Shown here piece after piece: positions 54,811-63,407 of a stretch of 64,000 nt of DNA. Position 1 is the first letter of the stretch, and each line of letters begins with the position of its first letter. A program made the position numbers and the translations under genes. The notes beneath the pieces are model-generated. The model worked only from the letters and a program-made list of their open reading frames with translations. It searched no databases and was not told the DNA's origin. Source of the DNA: Pedobacter rhizosphaerae (GTDB lineage: Bacteria; Bacteroidota; Bacteroidia; Sphingobacteriales; Sphingobacteriaceae); assembly GCF_900111155.1 (NCBI RefSeq), contig NZ_FOGG01000013.1:91700-155699 (forward strand), read 5' to 3'.

Positions 54811-57800
54811 TTAGAAGTTAACATGAGCTCCAATTGATATCGTATTTTGGTTGAATGGCATGGTTCTGTAACCACCCGAAGTGCTCCCAATATTTGAGGC
54901 CTGGCCGCTGGCATCCTGAAACTCCGGATCTATGCCGAAATTATTGGCTTTCCAAAGCATTACATTGGATAACTGCGCCCTTAAACTGATTCCCTTGAGA
55001 TGAATTTTAGCTATCCATTCTTTGGGAAGCTCGTAAGAAAGTGTGACATCCCTCAACTTTACAAAACTGGCATCAAGCACATTAATATCAGCCATTTTAT
55101 AATAATTTACATTCCGTTGGCTGTTGCTGGTACCGATGGCAGCAATATAGGCAGGAATATTAGTGATCATTTCATCGCCTGGATTTCTCCACCGGTTAGC
55201 AAATTCTGCATTTTCGTTACTCAATAGCCTGCCTCCTGAGAAAAGTGTAGTAACATCTCTACGCATTACATGCCCCAGGTTGTAAATAATATTGGCACTT
55301 AATCTAAAGTTTTGGAAGCTAAATACGTTTGTCAATCCTCCACTCCAGACTGGCTGAAAAGTGCCTTTGTAAAGAATATCTGATGGAGTAGTTGCGTTAA
55401 TGGCTTTTGTTACCGATCCATCTGCACGAAAAACCTGAGGGTCGCCCAATTGATCCAACCCTGCATATTGATAAGCAAAAACAGAAAATGCCGAATACCC
55501 CTCCAGGTAGCTTTGCGCAATCAGTCCATTTCCAGTGCTGATCGGTACTGCTGTACTTAGAGATTTTATTTTGTTACGGTTATAGGCAACATTTAAAAGT
55601 GTAGTCCAACTAAATTTATCAGTGCTGAAATTCTGACTGCTCAAACTCAATTCAATACCATTATTGGCAATTTCGCCCATGTTACCCGTAATACTGGTAT
55701 ACCCTGTAAAAGGGTTAACCGGCAGATATCCGATAAGGTGATCTGTGTTCTTCCGGTAAACATCAATACTTCCATTAATGCGGTTGAAAATGGTAAAATC
55801 AGCGCCTAAATTTAATGTCTTAGTTGATTCCCAGCTTAATCTTCTGTTTGCAGGCGTACCAATTCTAACTCCTTTTCCATCGGGAAAAATAGAATTTGAT
55901 TCGGCAATCACAATATCATATGAAGCTGCCGTTCCAATGGTTGGCGATAAACCTGTAATACCATACGTACCCCTGAAAATCAATCGGTTTAACCAGTTTA
56001 TATTTTTCAGGAAATCTTCACGACTGGCGTACCAGCTCAACCCACCGCTACCTACAGGCCTATCCTGAGCAGATTTATCCTTACCAAAAAGGCTCGATTG
56101 ATCTAATCGCCAGTTTCCATTAATGGTGTATTTATTATTAAAAGTATAGCCTGCATTTGCATAGTACGATACCACTCTGTTTTCCTGTTCTCCTGCCCCA
56201 TATGAATTATCGAACAAAACACTTCTGCTACCACTATTAGGATAAACAGTATTGGCAATGCCATTACCCAATGTTTTGTAGTCAATGGCTCCGTAAGTCA
56301 ACAAATCTGGATTATAGCCCCTAACATAAGAATTATTAGATATACCCAGTTGATTTTGTATTTCCTGGCCAGCAAGAACGGTTAACTTATGTTTCTGATT
56401 ATCCCAGTTTTTATCGTAACTGATTTGATTTCTGATATTCCAGTTTCTTTGACTTTGATTAGACGTTGACAAGCTGCCACCTGTTGTTGGTAAATAATAG
56501 GTTGGCAGGCCTCCTGCTGTTGCAGGCGCTACGGTAAAGGCTGCAAGTTCTGACCTGACGGCATAACTATTCTGATCAGTAAAAGTGCTGTTCTTAGAAT
56601 TAGCCTTGTAATAGCCATAAACTCCTTCAAACTTTAATCCTTTGATAGGCTTTATGGTGATACCAGCAACTATTCTATTGATCAAGTCTTCATTTTTGCT
56701 ATTCCGCAAATCAAATTCATCAACGGGATTATAGCTAAGACTAACCTGGCTTTGGGTTTCAAAAGTTTTTCTAACCGCATCGGCCATATTCAACCAGGAC
56801 AAGGGAAGGCTATTTCCTGATTGATCTTTAAAAAGTACGTAAGGCAGGAACCGGCTATCAGGAGCAAAATTATTTCCTGATGACCTGATATTGTTGGTTA
56901 AATCAGTAATTAAATAGGCACTGAAAACCTTGTTAAAATCCATATCCTGACGCACATTGATCTTATAAGCATTATTTTTTTCACCCTGATAAATGCTTTG
57001 GTTATTGGTGTAGGCCAACGAACTATAAATCTTATAACGATCTCCGCCTCCCCTTAAGGATAAGGTATGGTTACTGAGCATGGCGTTCCGGTACCAAACT
57101 TCTCGCATCTGGTCAAGGTTATTGGTATTGGCCAACGCATTAAGCTGTGCATCAGCCACAGCACTATTAATCGCACCACTATTCAGGTTGTAGAGAATTT
57201 GCTCGTGTGGCGGCAAAACCGGGCTCTGTGAACCATTGGGTACAACTGAGGATAATGGATTTAAGCCGGGATTAAAGATTTCCCTTGCTGACTGGATGAA
57301 CTGAGCGCTGTTAAGCGTATTGGCATAAGCTAAATCTGGCATACCTCTAAAATTAGCAAAGCCGTCGTATTCGATCTCCAAACCTCCAGAACGGCCCTTT
57401 TTAGTTGTAATTACAATAACGCCGTTTGATGCCCTGGCACCCCAAACTGAAGCAGCAGTGGCATCCTTGAGTACTGTAATATCCTCTACATCATTTGGGT
57501 TAATTGTAGACACATCGCTAATTGGAAATCCATCTACCACATATAATGGGCCTCTTGCTGCATTAATAGTAGATAAGCCCCTCACCAAAACCTGTGTGGC
57601 ACCTGGAGCATTATTAATCGTTAAACCAGGAATAAGCCCATCTAGCCGCTGGATAATATTCATTGATCCGGTACGCGCAGCAAACACCTTCATATCTGGC
57701 TTGGCAAAACTGCCAGCACTCCTTTCCTTAGACAGGGTTTGAATACCAGTTGATACGACCGATACTGTTTTTAACGCCTCGCTCTGCTGTTTTAGGACCA

Positions 57801-58392
57801 CCTGTACTAAAGTATTGGCATTACCTATCGCAACAGATTGATCTACATAACCAATATAGCTTACTGCAATTGAGCTATTATTACCAATATCACTGATAAA
57901 AAAAAGACCGTCTACATCGGTTTGAGCTAATATCTTACCTTCTGAATTTTTAATAGAAGCTCCAGCCAACGGAAGGCCTTGTTCATCTACGACTTTACCT
58001 CTAATGGGTACTACAGCCTCCATTTCGATTTTGGTAAAGGTAATCAGGTTTTCATTAATTAATTTATACGTAAATCCTGAATGTTTCAGAATGATATCCA
58101 ATATTTTTGAAACAGGTTTATCTGAAACATAAATATCCACCAATTTATTTGACGGGAAGTTATTATTGCTGTACAAAAAAGAATAACCGGTTTTGGCCTC
58201 AATGTGCTTGATAACCGTTTCCAGATTTGTTTTCTTTAGGTTAAGTGAAATTTTCTTGCCCTGGGGAAATACTGCTGCTGATACATGCAGTAATCCGGCC
58301 AGTAACAATAAACAGGTTAGTTTCATCATCTTTATGATCTTACGAAATAAAGGATCGGGCAGGTACGCCCACATCAATAGTCTGGTTTTCAT
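54811..58392 (-). CDS. SusC-family TonB-dependent transporter with STN domain
   Basis: Large outer-membrane importer and signaller (1193 residues). A positively charged leader (MKTRLLMWAYLPDPLFRKII) precedes the signal core MKLTCLLLLAGLLHVSAA. The STN domain spans about 47-120 (ISLNLKKTNLETVIKHIEAK; ILDIILKHSGFTYKLINENL). The beta-sandwich starts at IRGKVVDEQGLPLAGASI. The plug has GPLYVVDGFPISDV and VLKDATAASVWGARASNGV; the usual GYGT box is VSTGIQTLSKER, a divergent form common in SusC proteins paired with short SusD and TlpA. The barrel ends NTISIGAHVNF. The ATG is immediately preceded by the TTAACCAAAC leader element, supporting this start. Control by the adjacent FecR and sigma pair is expected. 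Confidence 0.95.
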   Translation of the reverse strand: MKTRLLMWAYLPDPLFRKIIKMMKLTCLLLLAGLLHVSAAVFPQGKKISLNLKKTNLETVIKHIEAKTGYSFLYSNNNFPSNKLVDIYVSDKPVSKILDIILKHSGFTYKLINENLITFTKIEMEAVVPIRGKVVDEQGLPLAGASIKNSEGKILAQTDVDGLFFISDIGNNSSIAVSYIGYVDQSVAIGNANTLVQVVLKQQSEALKTVSVVSTGIQTLSKERSAGSFAKPDMKVFAARTGSMNIIQRLDGLIPGLTINNAPGATQVLVRGLSTINAARGPLYVVDGFPISDVSTINPNDVEDITVLKDATAASVWGARASNGVIVITTKKGRSGGLEIEYDGFANFRGMPDLAYANTLNSAQFIQSAREIFNPGLNPLSSVVPNGSQSPVLPPHEQILYNLNSGAINSAVADAQLNALANTNNLDQMREVWYRNAMLSNHTLSLRGGGDRYKIYSSLAYTNNQSIYQGEKNNAYKINVRQDMDFNKVFSAYLITDLTNNIRSSGNNFAPDSRFLPYVLFKDQSGNSLPLSWLNMADAVRKTFETQSQVSLSYNPVDEFDLRNSKNEDLINRIVAGITIKPIKGLKFEGVYGYYKANSKNSTFTDQNSYAVRSELAAFTVAPATAGGLPTYYLPTTGGSLSTSNQSQRNWNIRNQISYDKNWDNQKHKLTVLAGQEIQNQLGISNNSYVRGYNPDLLTYGAIDYKTLGNGIANTVYPNSGSRSVLFDNSYGAGEQENRVVSYYANAGYTFNNKYTINGNWRLDQSSLFGKDKSAQDRPVGSGGLSWYASREDFLKNINWLNRLIFRGTYGITGLSPTIGTAASYDIVIAESNSIFPDGKGVRIGTPANRRLSWESTKTLNLGADFTIFNRINGSIDVYRKNTDHLIGYLPVNPFTGYTSITGNMGEIANNGIELSLSSQNFSTDKFSWTTLLNVAYNRNKIKSLSTAVPISTGNGLIAQSYLEGYSAFSVFAYQYAGLDQLGDPQVFRADGSVTKAINATTPSDILYKGTFQPVWSGGLTNVFSFQNFRLSANIIYNLGHVMRRDVTTLFSGGRLLSNENAEFANRWRNPGDEMITNIPAYIAAIGTSNSQRNVNYYKMADINVLDASFVKLRDVTLSYELPKEWIAKIHLKGISLRAQLSNVMLWKANNFGIDPEFQDASGQASNIGSTSGGYRTMPFNQNTISIGAHVNF

Positions 58393-58575
58393 GTTTGGTT
58401 AATTGTCGAAAAAGCAAAACCTACCCTAACCCATTTTAATAAAATTCGGATTATAAGCGTAATATTTTTACTTTTAAGAAGATTATAGTTAATTGAAGCA
58501 GCCTCATCGCAAATTTGTCTGCTTGGTTAATTCTGGTATCGGCAGGGATTTACCTTTGGTATTTCCCTGTTATTT

Positions 58576-59565
58576 TTAGTAGATATGTATTTTATCGCCC
58601 TCCTTTCTATACTTAAAATCTTCAGAGGCTTTAAGGGCATCCAAAACATCAATCAATCCGGTATCATTAAATGTTCCGGTAAAGCGATATTTCAATAATT
58701 CAGGATTATCAATCGTGATGGTTACATCGTACCAGCGTTCGAGCAAAGCGGCAACCTCCTTAAAACCCTGATCATCAAAGCTTAAACGATTATGCACCCA
58801 GGCGACACTTTTAATTTCGGAGTTGGCAATAATTTGCTTTGGAGTGGTTACAATAAAACCTTTTCCCTTGGCAACCAATTGTTTTGAGGAAGTAATTGGT
58901 ATACCGCTTCCAAGAATAAATTTTTCATTAGGTTTTAAGGTAACCAAAGCTTTTTTCGCATCCGGGAGGAATACCTGTACAGCCCCCCTGATCAAAGATG
59001 CTTCAGTTTTTTCACCCTCATAAGCCTTAATGTTAAATAAAGTACCAAGTACTTTGATATCCATTGCTTTACTATGCACAATAAATGGCCTTTTCGGGTT
59101 ATGAACTACATCAAAGTAAGCTTCCCCTTCCAAATCAACTTTTCTTAACGGACCACTGAAACCTTTTGCGTAGTGCATTTTACTATCCGAGTTCAACATA
59201 ACCACCGAACCGTCCGGTAGAATAACTTTCTTCTTCTCTCCTTTTTTGGTACTTACCAATAAATCTTTAACCAGAGGAGCCGGATTGTTAGTTAAATTAA
59301 AAGTAATGATGGCAGCAGTAACAACAACGATAATAGCTGCCGCTGCCCAGTAATACCGGTAATTATTCGCACCCCGGTTCTCTGCCGAAGTAATCCTAAG
59401 GTTAATCCGTTCTAATATGCGGCTGCTTGTACCTTCCTCAGTGATCAATAAATCTGCATTATTTTGTTTATCATCAAAATAAGCATCGATTAATGATTTC
59501 TGCCGATCATTAACCGTCCCATCAACATATTTCCCAGCTATTTTTCTAAAAAAATTCTTTTTCAT
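58576..59565 (-). CDS. FecR-family anti-sigma factor
   Basis: Membrane anti-sigma regulator for the SusC/SusD/TlpA locus. I choose the ATG at 59565 (MKKNFFRKIAGKYVDGTVND) because the longer frame begins with an unlikely Cys/Ser-rich leader. The cytoplasmic N-terminal part (about 1-65) leads to one membrane helix (about 71-90; AAAAIIVVVTAAIITF), a FecR domain (about 105-200; KKVILPDGSVVMLNSDSKMH; GEAYFDVVHNPKRPFIVHS) and a C-terminal DUF4974 domain (about 255-328; LSFDDQGFKEVAALLERWYD). It lies 183 bases upstream of SusC and about 120 bases downstream of the sigma gene, the canonical order. Confidence 0.95.
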   Translation of the reverse strand: MKKNFFRKIAGKYVDGTVNDRQKSLIDAYFDDKQNNADLLITEEGTSSRILERINLRITSAENRGANNYRYYWAAAAIIVVVTAAIITFNLTNNPAPLVKDLLVSTKKGEKKKVILPDGSVVMLNSDSKMHYAKGFSGPLRKVDLEGEAYFDVVHNPKRPFIVHSKAMDIKVLGTLFNIKAYEGEKTEASLIRGAVQVFLPDAKKALVTLKPNEKFILGSGIPITSSKQLVAKGKGFIVTTPKQIIANSEIKSVAWVHNRLSFDDQGFKEVAALLERWYDVTITIDNPELLKYRFTGTFNDTGLIDVLDALKASEDFKYRKEGDKIHIY

Positions 59566-59682
59566 TTGGTATGGCATAATGCTATTGCTACAAGAATGTA
59601 TCAACCTATATTATGCATGTACCCCAAGTGGGGCGCATCACCCAAAGAAATTTTATTTTTATTTTAAAGAATGGGGGGAACC

Positions 59683-60267
59683 CTATCTCCCTGAATACAC
59701 CGCAATGATAACCTCCACCAGAACGAACGACGAGGCCATTGAAGCTTTTATCTTTTTTAAAGCAATATTCAATTGATTATCAACAGTTTTTGGTGACAAA
59801 TCCAACACAGCAGCAATTTCTTTTGTAGACATGTGTTTATTTCTACTCAGGTTAAATATCTGACGACATTTTTCGGGTAGCTTTGCTACAGCTTCATCAA
59901 GAATCTGTTTAATGTCATTTAAAACCAGATTATCTTCCCCATCATTGGTAGAAAAATTTAAGATAAAATCTCTTTCTACATGTGCAGCGATTACCTTGTT
60001 GTGCCTGATGATTTTAAATACCTGAAAACGTATGGATTGGAAAATGTACGATTTAAGATTGAGGATAATTGCTTTATTTCTCTTGAGCCATATTTCTACA
60101 AACACTTCCTGAACAGCATCTTCAGATGCAGGGATATCTTGCAAAATTTTATAAGCAACCTGAAAGGACATCTCCCAGTATCGGAAATAAATCATTTCAA
60201 AAGCATTGCGGTCATCCTTTTTCAGGAGATCAAGTAATTCCTGATCAGAATAAGACAAATGCTTCAT
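59683..60267 (-). CDS. ECF RNA polymerase sigma factor (FecI-like)
   Basis: Sigma factor for the downstream FecR-SusC-SusD-TlpA genes. The ATG at 60267 (MKHLSYSDQELLDLLKKDD) is preferred over the TTG five codons upstream. Region 2 spans about 20-85 (MIYFRYWEMSFQVAYKIL; SEDAVQEVFVEIWLKRNKAI). Region 4 spans about 125-180 (LPEKCRQIFNLSRNKHMSTK; EIAAVLDLSPKTVDNQLNIA), with a short hydrophobic C-terminus (FVLVEVIIAVYSGR). About 194 residues, normal. Upstream 230 bases contain no gene and should hold its promoter. Confidence 0.95.
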   Translation of the reverse strand: MKHLSYSDQELLDLLKKDDRNAFEMIYFRYWEMSFQVAYKILQDIPASEDAVQEVFVEIWLKRNKAIILNLKSYIFQSIRFQVFKIIRHNKVIAAHVERDFILNFSTNDGEDNLVLNDIKQILDEAVAKLPEKCRQIFNLSRNKHMSTKEIAAVLDLSPKTVDNQLNIALKKIKASMASSFVLVEVIIAVYSGR

Positions 60268-60513
60268 TTTTGAGAATTTCAAATTACGTTCCTAATATAG
60301 TATTTAATATATCAATAAGAAATACGCCCCAATTTGAAATCGTTGCTTTTTGCCTATGATCCGATACAATGCTCACAGATATGAATATATGTGTTTCCGA
60401 CCAACAAAACTTGAAATAACAAAGTACCGCAAAGGTTGCAATCAAATATTAATAATTATTGCATATTTGAATCAATAATCCACTTCTACAATCCTATAAA
60501 CAATCAACAATCA

Positions 60514-61020
60514 CTACTCTGGGTACCCCGTAAGTTGGACATTACCAACTATTTTCATCGAATAATAGTCCTTAGCATTGATGTCCCAATTGGCAAAACT
60601 CTTAGTTAAAATTGCTTTTGCTTCTTCAATAGGCAAAGGTTTTGCCCAAGTGATTAATAAGATATTCGGATTCCCTTTATTCTTTTCTATTTGAATAAGC
60701 CTGCGTTCATCGTAAATTTTAAGAATAATGGCGGGACTTGTGGACATGTCCTGCCCATTAGGGGTGAAAGCATATTTCACGATAGGAATCTCCAACTCTT
60801 TCAAGATTTCTTCCAAGGGTTGATTGATATACTTTTGCTTTTGCTTTACAAAATTTTCATGCAGATAACCAGGTGTGTCGCCCTTGAACGTTTCTAACTT
60901 TTTATAACCTTTAATATCAACATTCTGTTGTCTTCCTGAAAGCTCTGGCACTTTAGCCTGTTGTTGAACAGATTTACAGCTTATGATGGTCCAAACTAAT
61001 ATCACTAACAGCTTTTTAAT
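60514..61020 (-). CDS. Putative lipoprotein of unknown family, apparent ATT start
   Basis: Family not recognised. The protein contains VDIKGYKKLETFKGDTPGYL, a helical middle and a C-terminal half with NPNILLITWAKPLPIEEAKA and VGNVQLTG. It is paralogous to the pseudogene at 61155-61643. The frame has a GTG at 61005, but that would leave only nine residues before the lipobox cysteine (WTIISCKS). Extending to ATT at 61018-61020 gives IKKLLVILVWTIISCKS, a proper lipoprotein signal that aligns with the paralogue's ATG-AAA-AAA start. So either ATT is used or the ATG has mutated to ATT and the gene is translated poorly from GTG. About 168 residues from ATT. Confidence 0.6.
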   Translation of the reverse strand: MKKLLVILVWTIISCKSVQQQAKVPELSGRQQNVDIKGYKKLETFKGDTPGYLHENFVKQKQKYINQPLEEILKELEIPIVKYAFTPNGQDMSTSPAIILKIYDERRLIQIEKNKGNPNILLITWAKPLPIEEAKAILTKSFANWDINAKDYYSMKIVGNVQLTGYPE

Positions 61021-61154
61021 ATTTTAATTAAGGATCATTCGGAATATAGAATATTTTACTTCATTTACCTAACTGAAGTGACACTAATTTGTGTCGATAT
61101 CTTCTAATTACCTTTTTAGAACAATTCAACTTTAAACCTCTGATTATTACTATT

Positions 61155-61643
61155 TCAAAAGCCTGTGAGAACAATATCTCCGACAGTTTTATTTGAATAA
61201 TAATCTATAGCATCACTATCCCATCTACCAAGACTTTTAGCCATGATCGCTCTTGCCTCCTCTATGAGCAAAGGTTTGGGCCAAATGATAACTAAAACAT
61301 TAGGATTCCGTTTTTCCTTTAGAATATGATAAAGTTTCTGAGCATCATATGTATGCAAATCTATCGCCTTTGTGGTAGACATATTCGACCCATTGGGAGA
61401 AATTGCGTATCCTACCAATGGGACTTCAAGTTGCTGTAATAAGATATTCAGAGGTTTATTGACATAATTTGCCTTTTGCTTTACAAAATTTTCATAGAGA
61501 TATAGGCTAGTATCACCTGAAAAAGTAATTAGCTTCTTATATCCTTTGATCTAAACAGTTTGCCGGCGGTCATCGGTTTTAATATGTGGTTGAATCGACT
61601 TTCAGCCCATAAAAATCCAGAACAAGAACATTATTTTTTTCAT
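61155..61643 (-). pseudogene. Paralogue of the neighbouring lipoprotein, two nonsense codons
   Basis: The minus-strand frame from ATG 61643 reads MKKIMFLFWIFMG, then TGA exactly where the lipobox cysteine should be (TGC or TGT to TGA). KSIQPHIKTDDRRQTV follows, then TAG, and then an unbroken IKGYKKLITFSGDTSLYLYE through ISPNGSNMSTTKAIDL and VLVIIWPKPLLIEEARAIMA to VGDIVLTGF at the stop. All of it is in one frame and aligns along its whole length with the gene at 60514-61020. Only the last 87 codons (61155-61418) form an open frame with an ATG, so an untreated prediction would call a short protein. Tandem duplication followed by decay. Confidence 0.85.
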
Positions 61644-61823
61644 ATCTATCTTATGATGGGCAATCAATTTTTTTGTAAATAAAGTTTGCATCTGTAACTT
61701 TGACTTCTGTTCCATAAGCTAGATCATAGTAAATAAGCTAAATATTCTATTTCCATTAAAAAAGGGTTTCTCCCCTGCTGTTTTATGCCTATTTTTATAA
61801 TTAAATCCGCCCCATAATTCGCA

Positions 61824-61945
61824 TTAATAGGTACTGATGTTGTTAAGGGTTTTACGCACGCGGTTGCCCGATGCATCATAGGTGTAGGAAAGGTTTCCGC
61901 TACTTTTTTCTATTTGTTTAATTTTGTCGAAAAGGGTCTAAACCG
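61824..61945 (-). pseudogene. Rhs/YD-repeat protein fragment
   Basis: The minus-strand frame ending at TAA 61824-61826 encodes IEKSSGNLSYTYDASGNRVR followed by KTLNNISTY. The YTYDASGNRVRK phrase is a typical Rhs/YD-repeat unit. Only about 38 codons are open before an in-frame TAG, with no core domain or toxin tip left. This is a scrap of a polymorphic-toxin Rhs gene, consistent with the immunity-type gene next door. Confidence 0.72.
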
Positions 61946-61969
61946 CACAGAACAAAGCTTTGAATGAAA

Positions 61970-62000
61970 CAAAAATGGTCTTAGCAAGACACTAAGACCA
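61970..62000 (-). terminator. Rho-independent terminator after the immunity-type gene
   Basis: TGGTCTTAG (61976-61984) and CTAAGACCA (61992-62000) form a perfect nine-pair stem around seven bases. On the minus strand it is followed by TTTTTG. It lies about 110 bases after the stop of the gene at 62113-62736. Confidence 0.75.
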
Positions 62001-62112
62001 GATTGAAATCAGGTCAAATACCGGACTCTTTTTTTTACACCTAAAAGCACAAGCGGGGGCGCTTGCGTTAAAATTTATGAATAGACAAGTTTCTTCCAGC
62101 TAGGGGGATAAA

Positions 62113-62736
62113 CTAGGAAAGTCCTATCTTATTTATATTGCTACCCGGAGGTAATTTATCAATTTGTTGAATTAATTGAAGATTCAAATCCCAGTAAACT
62201 TCCATATCGCATATCTCGTAGTTATCTATTTCATCCCTTCCCCCTAAGAATAATGGTACAATATAGCCAACACATTTATCCAAACCGATCTGTTCTTCAT
62301 TAACAGCTCGCCATTTCTCAAAACCAATCTTCGCCAAAGCGTCATCCTCAAATTCTACAAGTTCACTATTATGAAACTCAAAGACATCTAAATTTGGGAT
62401 ATTAAAACTCTCGTTTGTTGCGACATCGAAAAAAATGATCTGCCTTTCTCTATCAAGTGATATACCAAATTGTCTTCCTAACCAGTCATATCCAAATATC
62501 AAGATATTTTTGCCAAACTCTGGAAATCCATTCTTGACAATCTCTGTCCATTTGAATCCAGATTCAAAACTGTGAATTCTGTATATGCCATTATTGAATG
62601 ATTTACCTCCAAAATTTTCAAATAAATAATGAAGATTAGAATCATTTATAACTTGTTTCGTGCATTCTTTTTGACACCGCTTTTCTTTTTCCGTAACTTC
62701 ATCTTCTACGAAATAATTCAGAAATAATTCCAACAT
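62113..62736 (-). CDS. Orphan immunity-type protein (GAD-like/DUF1851, Tdi1-like)
   Basis: Soluble protein of 207 residues. The central and C-terminal pattern (YRIHSFESGFKWTEIVKNGF; FGYDWLGRQFGISLDRERQI; EIDNYEICDMEVYWDLNLQL ahead of LPPGSNI) matches the T6SS immunity protein Tdi1/DUF1851 group with its GAD-like N-terminal part. These proteins neutralise nucleotide-targeting or other polymorphic toxins delivered by Rhs or type VI proteins. There is no toxin gene beside it; only an Rhs fragment lies downstream. It is therefore likely an orphan antidote that could protect against a relative's toxin. No signal peptide, so it acts in the cytoplasm. The frame is intact. Confidence 0.78.
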   Translation of the reverse strand: MLELFLNYFVEDEVTEKEKRCQKECTKQVINDSNLHYLFENFGGKSFNNGIYRIHSFESGFKWTEIVKNGFPEFGKNILIFGYDWLGRQFGISLDRERQIIFFDVATNESFNIPNLDVFEFHNSELVEFEDDALAKIGFEKWRAVNEEQIGLDKCVGYIVPLFLGGRDEIDNYEICDMEVYWDLNLQLIQQIDKLPPGSNINKIGLS

Positions 62737-62750
62737 ACTTTACTCAGACT

Positions 62751-62796
62751 GCGTATTTCAATGAAACTGTACAGTCCGTTTCGGACCAAACTGTAC
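62751..62796 (-). repeat. IS21-like terminal repeat block, two units
   Basis: On the minus strand two units, GTACAGTTTGGTCCGAAACG (part of 62773-62796) and GTACAGTTTCATTGAAATAC (part of 62751-62772), follow each other. Their GTACAG-TT-GAAA layout resembles the multiple terminal repeats of IS21-family elements. The nearest coding sequence is the immunity-type gene, so this is a relic end without transposase. Confidence 0.5.
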
Positions 62797-63125
62797 GCGA
62801 ATTCGATTGCCGGGAGGCTGCCTAAATTGTCCCTTTCCCTCTGAACAAAAACAGGCCTCGACCTCAAATTTCCTTCCCCCAGGAAAGACTCCCAGTCATC
62901 CAGTTTAAAGACAATACCTAAAGCTCTTCACAAGATCAGCAAAGCATGAACTGGAAAGCAAAGCTAAATATCCCTCCAAAAGAAGCCCTGAAACGCTCAA
63001 ATCCCAATTGACAGATCAAAGATCACATCAAGTAGCAGCTGAACCGCTGAGCCCTTTATTTGGCTTGAACTTAAAAAATTAAAAGGAATTGCTGAGAGAA
63101 GAAATACCGATCCAAAGATCAGTGC

Positions 63126-63220
63126 GTACAGCTTGATCCGAAACAGCCCGTCAGTTTGGAGCGAAACAGGGTGTCAGCATAAATGCGAAACGCGCGTACA
63201 CTTTTGCCGAAATACCCAAA
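63126..63220 (+). repeat. IS21-like terminal repeat block, four units at 23-24 bp
   Basis: Four related units begin at 63126, 63150, 63173 and 63196: GTACAGCTTGATCCGAAAC, GTCAGTTTGGAGCGAAAC, GTCAGCATAAATGCGAAAC and GTACACTTTTGCCGAAATAC. The regular spacing and the shared GTnCAG...CGAAAC core match transposase-binding repeats at an IS21-family end. It points away from the block at 62751-62796. Confidence 0.55.
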
Positions 63221-63257
63221 CAGGTGTGCCGTCCTGAATTTACTTGTCGTTTTTGGG

Positions 63258-63348
63258 TTGTAATACTAGAATAAGTTTACATTTTCTAGGTGGTAATACT
63301 GGAATAAGTTTACATCTCATTTCTGGTAATTCTGATATTACTTTACAA
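63258..63348 (+). repeat. Three 25-bp direct repeats with 33-bp period
   Basis: Units start at 63258, 63291 and 63324. The first two share TAATACT-GAATAAGTTTACAT with two or three differences; the third (TGGTAATTCTGATATTAC...) is more diverged. The eight-base gaps differ. Likely an IS terminus with multiple transposase-binding sites, possibly that of the IS3-type element beginning just to the right. Confidence 0.6.
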
Positions 63349-63407
63349 GTGTACAATTCGTAATTTATTATTAAAAGAAAAGCCTATTCATTTTTTCTTT
63401 ATTTGAA

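Larger units (their letters stand above)
61644..62112. other. Intergenic region with Rhs relic and hairpins
   Basis: 469 bases holding an Rhs/YD-repeat fragment (61824-61945), a terminator (61970-62000) and a second stable hairpin, CAAGCG-GGGG-CGCTTG at 62050-62065. The stretch 61644-61820 shows nothing recognisable. Confidence 0.6.
62737..63407. other. Gene-free region rich in IS-end-like repeats
   Basis: 671 bases without a credible gene. It contains inverted IS21-like terminal repeat blocks at 62751-62796 and 63126-63220 and three 25-bp units at a 33-bp period (63258-63348). A plus-strand frame of about 60 codons near 62910-63080 has no start and no known match. Confidence 0.6.

Noticed and set aside
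53328..54914. Longer N-terminus for the SusD protein (start at 54914)
   Set aside because: It would overlap the SusC 3' end by about 100 bases and put 36 non-signal residues before a perfect lipoprotein signal.
61155..61418. An intact 87-residue protein gene
   Set aside because: The same frame extends upstream through two stop codons with full-length similarity to the neighbouring gene, so this is the open tail of a pseudogene.
62910..63080. About 60-codon plus-strand open frame between the IS-end repeats
   Set aside because: No start codon in context and no recognisable transposase or other domain.
63258..63348. Possible CRISPR array
   Set aside because: Only three units, spacers of eight bases, and no cas genes; spacing and position fit an IS end.
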